A stretch of DNA of 5,697 bases from UBA4582 sp047630175 (GTDB lineage: Bacteria > Pseudomonadota > Gammaproteobacteria > Pseudomonadales > Azotimanducaceae). This document shows, piece by piece, positions 1 to 4,840 of this stretch. Each line of letters opens with the position of its first letter. Position 1 is the first letter of the stretch. The notes under the pieces were generated by a model. The model searched no databases. It was given only the letters and a program-made list of their open reading frames with translations, and was not told the DNA's origin. The stretch covers positions 1-5,697 of the forward strand of contig JBLHVI010000137.1 of NCBI GenBank assembly GCA_047630175.1. Direction: 5' to 3'. A program made the translations under genes and the position numbers.

Positions 1-1235
1 AACACAACAGCCACCGGCAGCCCCACCAGCCAATAACCCACCAATGTAAATATCAACGGTAGGCGGGTGTCTTTGTAGCCGCGTAAAGCACCCATGGTCG
101 TAGCCTGGACGTTATCGAATAGTTGAAACAAGGCCACAAACAGCATCAAACTCGATGCTAGCGTGACGACAGCTAAGTCCTTGCTATAAAGTCCTGCGAT
201 AAACTCTCGAGCAACCACCACGAAGGTGCCTGAACATACCGCCACACAGACCGTCACACGAACAGCAATCCAAGCTGTTCGGGAAGCCTGCTCGAACTGC
301 TCTGCGCCAATGTTAAAACCAACGCGAATGGTCGCCGCCATGCCGAGTGACAAGGGGAACATAAAAATGATGCCCCCTAAGTTAATGGCAATGGTGTGCG
401 CTGCCACTACATCAGCACCAAAGCGCCCTAGCAGAACTGCTACCAGAGAAAACAAACCCATCTCACAAAACAAAGTTGCGCCGATGGGCACGCCGATTTT
501 ACTTAGCCGCAGGATATGTGGGGGATCTGGCCAGCTAAACTTCTCCAACCAGCCGGTATGCCGGAAGCGTGGACGCAGCGCCACCAGCAGAATCAAACTC
601 AGCTCTAGCCACATAACGATGGCGGTGGCGACACCACAGCCCATACCACCCATGGCGGGAATACCGAAATAGCCATGAATGAAGATCAGGTTCAACGGAA
701 TTTTCAGCATCAGCGCCGAGACAGCTATAAACATAGCCGGCCGGGTAAAACCTAGACCATCGCACATTGCCCGCAACACAAAATAACCCAGCAGGCCAGG
801 TATACCCCAAGCAACGGCACCAAGATAATCAACAGCGATCGGAATAACCCGCGGGTCAACCACCATGAATTCGAGAAAGCTGCCAGCACGAAGCATCAAC
901 GCTATCGTGACACAAGCACCTAGCAACGCTATCCAAAATGCCTGACGCACCACCTCACCCACTTCATGGGGTCGCCCGGCGCCGCGCAATTGCGACACGG
1001 TGGGCGTTACTGCCTGAATGAGCCCCATCATGGTCATCGCCACAGGGAACATGAAGGCACTGCCAAGCGCAACGCCTGCCAGTTCGACCGCGCTGACCCG
1101 ACCTGCCATCAGCGTATCCACCAGAATGGTACCCATTTGCGCCAGCTGAGTAATTAGTATGGGTAATGCGAGCCGCAGGAGCGGTTGAAACTCTGAACGT
1201 GGTGACGATTCGTGGGTTATGACAGGTGTATCCAT
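1..1235 (-). CDS. norM: NorM-type MATE family multidrug/cation antiporter, C-terminus cut by window edge
   Basis: An inner-membrane efflux antiporter that in this family exports cationic drugs in exchange for Na+ or H+. The minus-strand frame is open from ATG at 1235 to the left edge, giving 411 residues of the usual 450-460. The TM1 motif VDTLMAGRVSAVELAG (D40) is followed by SQLRGAGR near 81-88, as in Vibrio NorM. E258 (in TLFCEMGLF) and D374 (in LFDNVQATTMGALRGYKDT) align by eye with the NorM cation-site residues E255 and D371, so the ion site looks intact. Hydrophobic segments run throughout, consistent with 12 TM helices. Start: ATG 1235 gives the usual short tail before the first helix. 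An in-frame ATG at 1265 (preceded by AGGCGAG) is an alternative, and a TGA lies in frame further upstream. The gene is divergent from the symporter gene at 1441. The family call is secure; Na+ versus H+ coupling and substrates are not readable. Confidence 0.95.
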   Translation of the reverse strand, partial: MDTPVITHESSPRSEFQPLLRLALPILITQLAQMGTILVDTLMAGRVSAVELAGVALGSAFMFPVAMTMMGLIQAVTPTVSQLRGAGRPHEVGEVVRQAFWIALLGACVTIALMLRAGSFLEFMVVDPRVIPIAVDYLGAVAWGIPGLLGYFVLRAMCDGLGFTRPAMFIAVSALMLKIPLNLIFIHGYFGIPAMGGMGCGVATAIVMWLELSLILLVALRPRFRHTGWLEKFSWPDPPHILRLSKIGVPIGATLFCEMGLFSLVAVLLGRFGADVVAAHTIAINLGGIIFMFPLSLGMAATIRVGFNIGAEQFEQASRTAWIAVRVTVCVAVCSGTFVVVAREFIAGLYSKDLAVVTLASSLMLFVALFQLFDNVQATTMGALRGYKDTRLPLIFTLVGYWLVGLPVAVV

Positions 1236-1440
1236 GATGACTTCAGGTTGGCAGCAGCTGTGCATTCTCTCGCCTATGCTACGCAGGTACAATAGCGAAC
1301 AGTGCCGTCAGCTGTGGCGAGTAAGGCAATCGCATCAACATACCAATGCGCGTGTGGTAGCCTTATCCCGAGTAAGGCGCAATGGTCAGGAGTCAGTGAC
1401 ACTCGGCTAAGTCAAAGTTGTAGGTCTAAAGGTAAAAAGC
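1236..1440. promoter_or_regulatory. Divergent intergenic regulatory region with nested inverted and direct repeats
   Basis: This region separates the leftward norM-like gene from the rightward symporter operon and must hold both promoters. I see no convincing -35/-10 pair for either. It does contain GCCTTA-N7-TAAGGC (1360-1365/1373-1378), a third TAAGGC within the direct repeat CGAGTAAGGC (1318-1327 and 1369-1378), and CGCAT-N10-ATGCG (1331-1335/1346-1350). CCAATGCGC (1343-1351) and GCGCAATGG (1377-1385) form an 8-of-9 inverted repeat enclosing the first one. That this is operator DNA is inference; the binding protein is unknown and no regulator gene adjoins it. Confidence 0.4.
1428..1432 (+). 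promoter_or_regulatory. Ribosome-binding site of the symporter gene
   Basis: AAAGG lies 8 nt before the ATG at 1441 and supports that start. Confidence 0.6.
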
Positions 1441-2895
1441 ATGGCAGCAAACAGAACACTGCGTCTTTCGGAAAAGCTTAATTATGGCGTTGGCCAGTTA
1501 GCCGAAGGTCTCAAGAACACCTCATTCAACTTGCTGTTATTGTTTTACTATAATCAGGTATTGGAGGTCTCGGGCACTTTATGCGGTCTAGCTTTGGGGA
1601 TTGCACTGCTGTTTGACGCTATCACAGACCCGCTGGCGGGCTCTTTGTCTGACAACTGGCGCTCCAGGCTGGGGCGTCGCCACCCTTTCATGTATGCCTC
1701 GGCGATCCCACTGGGCATCTGCTTTTTTCTTCTGTTTAGCCCTCCGGAACTTAACGAGATAGGCCTGTTCGCTTGGCTCTCGGTGTTTGCGATACTAACT
1801 CGCGGCGCCATGACGTTGTATCACGTGCCCCATATCGCGCTGGGAGCGGAGCTAACAGAAAATTTTGAAGAAAGGACGGTCATCGTCAGCTTTCGCCTAG
1901 CCTTTGGCTATGTGGGTAGCATTGCCGCTGTGGCCTTGGCATTCCTCGTATTTTTTGCACCCAGTGAAGCTTTTCCTAATGGGCAACTTAACAAGGCGGC
2001 CTACGGCCCCTTTGCACTGCTGCTGGGCATTATCATGGTCATCACCATTTTTCTGTCAGCGTGGGGCACACGCGCGCAGATTCCATTTCTGACGGAGCCG
2101 CCCGCCATCGTTTTGCCCCTTAGCGTCAGCCGGGTATTTGGTGAGGTTCGCCTGGCGCTTGAGAATCATTCTTTCCGCTGGTTATTTCTTGGCGTGATCA
2201 TCATCTACTTGATGGTCGGTACCGACGCCGCATTGACATTATATATAAACACCTACTTCTGGGAGCTTACGCCCCTGCAGATTTTCGCGGTGTCTATTGC
2301 GACGCCCATAGGCATCATTCTAGGTAGCGTTTTTACCCGCGCCATACATGCTCGCTGGAGTAAAAAACATGGCATTGTTTGCGGTGCTGCCGGCTGGGCC
2401 AGCCTGCAGATAGCGCCTATTGTCATGCGACTGCTCGACACCTTCCCTGCCAACCAGACGACGGCACTCCTTGTGACCTTGGTTGTCTTTAAACTGTTGC
2501 AAGGGCTTGTTGTGGTCCAGTCGCTCGCAAGCTTTGGTTCAATGGTCGCAGACATTGCCGACCAGCACGAATTGGCGACGGGCAAGCGCCAAGAAGGCAT
2601 CTTCTTTGGCGCCTCGTCGTTCTCAGGCAAGAGCGCTTCTGGTCTCGGCACTTTCGCTGCGGGCTTAGCACTGGACCTAATTTACTGGCCAAAAGGATCG
2701 GACATTAACTCAGCTGCCGATATTCCAGCCGATACACTGTTTCAGTTGGGCATGCTCGCCGGCCCCATTATCTCAGGGTTTGCCATAATTTCGATATGGT
2801 GTATGAGCCATTATGACTTGGACCGTCAGACGCATGCGTCGATTCTCGAGCAGCTAGCGCAACGGCGCAGCGAAAACACCGACACATCGTCTTAA
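1441..2895 (+). CDS. GPH/MFS_2-family cation symporter (MelB-like fold, substrate unknown)
   Basis: A 484-residue inner-membrane secondary transporter of the glycoside-pentoside-hexuronide:cation symporter (MFS_2) family, which uses Na+, Li+ or H+ to import sugars or, in MFSD2A-like members, lysolipids. The N-terminus KLNYGVGQLAEG (12-23) and the TM2 motif FDAITDPLAGSLSD with D59 and D63 match the MelB cation-site pair D55/D59. The loop motif RSRLGRRHPF (74-83) is the family's TM2-TM3 signature. Hydrophobic segments fit 12 helices and the length is normal. By eye, MelB's sugar-binding D19 aligns with G23 here (E22 is next to it), so the substrate is probably not melibiose. ATG 1441 has AAAGG 8 nt upstream. 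It appears to be the first gene of an operon with the DUF3592 and phosphatidyltransferase genes. Family assignment is confident; substrate and direction are unknown. Confidence 0.92.
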   Translation: MAANRTLRLSEKLNYGVGQLAEGLKNTSFNLLLLFYYNQVLEVSGTLCGLALGIALLFDAITDPLAGSLSDNWRSRLGRRHPFMYASAIPLGICFFLLFSPPELNEIGLFAWLSVFAILTRGAMTLYHVPHIALGAELTENFEERTVIVSFRLAFGYVGSIAAVALAFLVFFAPSEAFPNGQLNKAAYGPFALLLGIIMVITIFLSAWGTRAQIPFLTEPPAIVLPLSVSRVFGEVRLALENHSFRWLFLGVIIIYLMVGTDAALTLYINTYFWELTPLQIFAVSIATPIGIILGSVFTRAIHARWSKKHGIVCGAAGWASLQIAPIVMRLLDTFPANQTTALLVTLVVFKLLQGLVVVQSLASFGSMVADIADQHELATGKRQEGIFFGASSFSGKSASGLGTFAAGLALDLIYWPKGSDINSAADIPADTLFQLGMLAGPIISGFAIISIWCMSHYDLDRQTHASILEQLAQRRSENTDTSS

Positions 2896-2936
2896 AATAG
2901 TGTCTTAAAATAGTGTCTTGAAATAGTGTCTTGAAG
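2890..2936. repeat. 13-bp tandem repeat, three units plus a partial fourth, over the symporter stop codon
   Basis: Units TCTTAAAATAGTG (2890-2902), the same again (2903-2915), TCTTGAAATAGTG with one A-to-G change (2916-2928), and a partial TCTTGAAG (2929-2936). The symporter's last Ser codon and TAA (2893-2895) lie in the first unit, so copy number alters only the spacer before the next gene and not the protein. Replication slippage is the likely origin. Confidence 0.9.
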
Positions 2937-2948
2937 GGTCGTGTTAAT

Positions 2949-2953
2949 GAAGG
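2949..2953 (+). promoter_or_regulatory. Ribosome-binding site that sets the DUF3592 gene start
   Basis: GAAGG lies 7 nt before ATG 2961. It favours that ATG over the in-frame TTG at 2931, which sits inside the tandem-repeat tail. Confidence 0.7.
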
Positions 2954-2960
2954 TACGCAA

Positions 2961-3476
2961 ATGGTGATGCGCAATCGCAAAGTCGATTATCGCAAGGTAA
3001 CAGGATTCTTGCTTATCACTGGCGGCGGGCTTGTCATCAGCTGGCTTGCGCTAAATCTCTATCAGGGTACTGCGACGCTGACTTGGCCCACCACCCAAGG
3101 GGTTATTTATGCTGCAGAGCTTGGCTTTACGACCTCACATCCGTTTGATAAAGACACCGCGTTCTATCACACCGTTATCTCATTTCGCTATCAGGTAGAC
3201 GGCTTGACGTACACCGGTGATCTGGTCTACCTAAAAGACATTCCCTATCTCTCCATCGATGACGCAAATCAGCGACTGTCGTTGTTCTCACCTGCCAGCC
3301 TCCATCCCGTTGTCTATGACCCTGACGCACCGGCAACCGCTGTGCTGGTTGCCGGCGTAGCACCCGCATTGTGGCAGTTACTCGCTCCAGCGATTTTGTT
3401 TCTCGGTATTGGAATCAGTCTCAGCGGTTTACTCGGTCAATCAAGACCTCAATCCCGAAGGTCAGTCGATGATTGA
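2961..3476 (+). CDS. DUF3592 domain membrane protein
   Basis: A 171-residue protein with two predicted TM helices (about 14-33 and 135-158) around a roughly 100-residue extracytoplasmic, beta-rich domain. Features typical of DUF3592 proteins are the WPTTQGVI stretch after TM1 (42-49), FRYQVDGLTYTGD (75-87), and HPVVYDPDAPATAVL before TM2 (115-129). No catalytic motif is visible, and the biochemical role of DUF3592 proteins is not established. A short basic tail (RPQSRRSVDD) ends the protein. The start is ATG 2961 with GAAGG at 7 nt; an ATG two codons later (2967) is possible. It lies 65 bp after the symporter and overlaps the phosphatidyltransferase gene by 8 bp, so translation is probably coupled and a role alongside that enzyme is a reasonable inference. 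Confidence 0.8.
   Translation: MVMRNRKVDYRKVTGFLLITGGGLVISWLALNLYQGTATLTWPTTQGVIYAAELGFTTSHPFDKDTAFYHTVISFRYQVDGLTYTGDLVYLKDIPYLSIDDANQRLSLFSPASLHPVVYDPDAPATAVLVAGVAPALWQLLAPAILFLGIGISLSGLLGQSRPQSRRSVDD
3457..3461 (+). promoter_or_regulatory. Ribosome-binding site that sets the phosphatidyltransferase start
   Basis: GAAGG lies 7 nt before ATG 3469, the same layout as the preceding gene, and is inside the DUF3592 coding region. It rules against the upstream in-frame TTG at 3409. Confidence 0.75.
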
Positions 3477-4068
3477 TGCTGAACTCCGCCGATGGATTGA
3501 CCCGCCCCTTAACAAAGCAGGCAATAACCTTTCACTACACGGGGTTACCGCCAACCAGATAACCCTGCTGGGCTTCAGTTTGGGTATAATTGCAATGGTA
3601 TGCATTGCTCTTCAATACTACCTGCCGGGACTTGCGCTGATACTCTTGAACCGGCTGTGTGATGGACTTGACGGTGCTATTGCGCGCGCGTCTAGCATCA
3701 CTGATCTGGGCGGCTATCTTGATATCGTTCTAGATTTTATTTTCTACTCGGCTATTGTCTTCGGCTTTGTGCTCGCGCAGCCAGACCATGCTACCGCCGG
3801 TGCCTTTTTGATATTCAGCTTTATTGGCTCTGGCACTAGCTTTCTCGCCTACTCCACTTTCGCCGCCAAGCGTGGCCTAACCACTAACTTGCGCGGCAAA
3901 AAATCATTGTACTATCTTGGTGGGTTAACAGAAGGCTTTGAAACAATCACGTGCCTAGTGATGATGTGCTTGTATCCAGACGCCTTTTGGATCTTTGCAG
4001 TGGGGTTTGGCGGCCTATGCTGGCTGACAACGCTGGAACGCCTATGTACTGCCGTTAGAACGCTATAG
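3469..4068 (+). CDS. CDP-alcohol phosphatidyltransferase family enzyme
   Basis: A 199-residue integral membrane enzyme that should transfer a phosphatidyl group (or related phosphoalcohol) from a CDP-alcohol to an acceptor alcohol in phospholipid synthesis. The family motif DxxDGxxAR-x7-GxxxDxxxD is complete: D65, D68, G69, A72, R73, G81, D85, D89. These residues bind the two metal ions and the CDP group. An N-terminal amphipathic stretch and the HGVTANQITLLG segment (24-35) precede the helices, as is usual, and the length (about 200) fits. The acceptor (glycerol phosphate, serine, inositol phosphate or another) cannot be read from the sequence, and PgsA or PssA identity is not supported. ATG 3469 overlaps the DUF3592 stop (ATGATTGA). 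It is the last gene of the apparent operon; no convincing terminator follows. Confidence 0.92.
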   Translation: MIDAELRRWIDPPLNKAGNNLSLHGVTANQITLLGFSLGIIAMVCIALQYYLPGLALILLNRLCDGLDGAIARASSITDLGGYLDIVLDFIFYSAIVFGFVLAQPDHATAGAFLIFSFIGSGTSFLAYSTFAAKRGLTTNLRGKKSLYYLGGLTEGFETITCLVMMCLYPDAFWIFAVGFGGLCWLTTLERLCTAVRTL

Positions 4069-4255
4069 TTAGCGCCGTAGGGCAAACTAGGATCTTTAGA
4101 AATAAATTACTAGCGATGCATTGGTAAAATCTAAGAACCAACGAACGACCTATTACCGTAGTGGGCACTAGGTTATAGTTTTCAAGACCAGTATAGGAGT
4201 ATTGAGGCAAGCAAGGAGTAGCTCGGATCGCTGGTTAAAAATCAACCTACATAGC

Positions 4256-4316
4256 GTTGCGAAAGATATCGGAAACGCAACTGTTAGAAGCTTAATTTAT
4301 CAGCAGTTGTCGCAAC
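4256..4316. repeat. Cluster of competing short inverted repeats
   Basis: GTTGCG (4256-4261) can pair with CGCAAC at 4276-4281 or at 4311-4316. CAACTG (4278-4283) can pair with CAGTTG (4304-4309). GTTG-TCG-CAAC (4306-4316) forms a small hairpin. The pairings exclude one another in part. Function is unknown. Confidence 0.5.
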
Positions 4317-4319
4317 AGA

Positions 4320-4353
4320 GCGGCGGATCACTACGAAAGCACTGACCCACCGC
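4320..4353 (-). other. 11-bp hairpin downstream of the Arc-like gene, best formed in minus-strand RNA
   Basis: Arms 4320-4330 and 4343-4353 enclose a 12-nt loop. In minus-strand RNA all 11 positions pair (nine Watson-Crick and two G-U). In plus-strand RNA the two wobble positions become mismatches, so the structure suits a transcript from the Arc-like gene, whose stop is 6 nt upstream. There is no T-run after it, so it is not a classical intrinsic terminator; it may be a 3' stability element. Confidence 0.5.
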
Positions 4354-4359
4354 GTACGG

Positions 4360-4560
4360 CTAAATTACCTTTTTCTTTTCTAACATCGAAATCAAATTGA
4401 CAAGCATCTTATCGGTGCTCGATTTACTGAAATCCTCAGAAATAATGTTAGTAATCTCCTTGTTCATCGAAGTGTTATTCGATTTGGCGCTTCGCTTAAT
4501 CTTTTTGTGCATACCTGGAGTCAGTCGTAACACGAACTTGACCTGTTCAACATCTGGCAT
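4360..4560 (-). CDS. Arc-like ribbon-helix-helix DNA-binding protein
   Basis: A 66-residue probable transcriptional repressor that should bind DNA as a dimer (or pair of dimers) through an N-terminal beta strand. Strand VKFVLRL (7-13), helix A about 15-28, and helix B about 31-44 with SMNKEI match phage P22 Arc (QFNLRW... and SVNSEI). The Arc DNA-contact residues Q9, N11 and R13 correspond by eye to K8, V10 and R12. A basic, probably helical tail (45-66, ending EKKKVI) extends past the Arc fold. Start ATG 4560 has a perfect AAGGAG 7 nt upstream. The gene stands alone, with no toxin partner, and is divergent from the dinF-like gene. GC is clearly lower than in the neighbouring genes, which suggests acquisition, perhaps from a phage or plasmid. 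Antitoxin remnant or dedicated repressor are both possible; the target is unknown. Confidence 0.85.
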   Translation of the reverse strand: MPDVEQVKFVLRLTPGMHKKIKRSAKSNNTSMNKEITNIISEDFSKSSTDKMLVNLISMLEKKKVI

Positions 4561-4567
4561 TTACACG

Positions 4568-4573
4568 CTCCTT
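4568..4573 (-). promoter_or_regulatory. Strong ribosome-binding site of the Arc-like gene
   Basis: Read on the minus strand, AAGGAG lies 7 nt before the ATG at 4560, an ideal Shine-Dalgarno that supports this small gene as real. Confidence 0.8.
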
Positions 4574-4579
4574 AAATTT

Positions 4580-4596
4580 TTCCCGCAAGACGGGAA
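4580..4596. promoter_or_regulatory. Palindrome TTCCCG-N5-CGGGAA upstream of the Arc-like gene, candidate operator
   Basis: A perfect 6-bp inverted repeat with a 5-bp centre, 19 bp upstream of the Arc-like start codon. Ribbon-helix-helix repressors usually bind short inverted or direct repeats at their own promoter, so autoregulation is a fair inference. As RNA it would be a GC-rich hairpin next to the ribosome-binding site. It is not a terminator: on the minus strand an A-run, not a T-run, follows. Confidence 0.45.
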
Positions 4597-4672
4597 TCAG
4601 TGTTTTATCTACAAGACCATAAAATCTTAGTGGGTATCTGACCATCAAAACCTACTTTCATCTTCTTTATAT

Positions 4673-4742
4673 GCTACCTGTAGTTCATGTGTTAGCTACT
4701 GTTATTTATATAACAAAAGCGTCTTTTCTATGAGAATTGACA
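4673..4742 (+). promoter_or_regulatory. Candidate promoter region for the dinF-like gene
   Basis: An AT-rich block between the divergent genes (17 G+C in the 60 bases 4681-4740). It holds GTTAT-TTAT-ATAAC (4701-4714), including a -10-like TATAAC (4709-4714), but only a weak -35 (TTCATG, 4684-4689, spacer 19). A perfect TTGACA (4737-4742) has no good -10 at 17 bp. GCTAC(C)TGT occurs twice, 22 bp apart (4673 and 4695). The exact promoter is undecided. Confidence 0.3.
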
Positions 4743-4753
4743 AACCAAATCAC

Positions 4754-4795
4754 TGGGCTGCATCTTCCGCAAAATATAGACAGCCCATGCTTTTT
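4754..4795 (+). terminator. Terminator-like hairpin in the leader of the dinF-like gene
   Basis: TGGGCTG (4754-4760) and CAGCCCA (4781-4787) form a perfect 7-bp stem around a 20-nt loop, followed by TGCTTTTT (4788-4795). This is the shape of an intrinsic terminator on the plus strand, though the loop is long. It could stop read-through from the operon to the left or act as an attenuator for the dinF-like gene. Confidence 0.35.
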
Positions 4796-4840
4796 AAAGT
4801 TCCCTTGAGTGCTATCGATTTTGAATATCAATACAATGGT

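Larger units (their letters stand above)
4069..4359. other. Gene-free stretch of about 290 bp between the operon and the Arc-like gene
   Basis: No supportable gene on either strand: all frames on the minus strand after the Arc-like stop close within about 80 nt, so no partner toxin gene is there. No tRNA or insertion-sequence end is recognised. The right part (4256-4353) is rich in inverted repeats, listed separately. The rest shows nothing definite. Confidence 0.6.

Noticed and set aside
226..672. Plus-strand 148-codon open frame
   Set aside because: It lies antisense to the norM-like gene, whose translation gives clear family motifs; its own product is low-complexity with no recognisable domain.
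2931..2960. TTG start extending the DUF3592 protein by 10 residues
   Set aside because: The TTG lies in the tandem-repeat tail, whereas ATG 2961 has GAAGG at ideal spacing.
4061..4074. CGCTA-TAGT-TAGCG hairpin at the phosphatidyltransferase stop as an operon terminator
   Set aside because: Only 5 bp of stem, the stop codon lies in the loop, and no T-run follows.
4075..4172. Imperfect direct repeat CCGTAG...CTAGG (4075-4091 and 4156-4172) as insertion boundaries
   Set aside because: Only 12 of 17 positions match by my count; it is too weak to call an attachment site or target duplication.
4256..4316. Integron attC site
   Set aside because: The inverted repeats lack the RYYYAAC/GTTRRRY core sites.
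4069..4359. A toxin gene paired with the Arc-like protein
   Set aside because: All three minus-strand frames downstream of the Arc-like stop hit stop codons within about 80 nt, and nothing upstream fits.
4397..4630. Plus-strand 77-codon open frame rich in hydrophobic residues
   Set aside because: It is antisense to the Arc-like gene, which has a perfect ribosome-binding site and a family match. The hydrophobicity is a by-product of the opposite strand.
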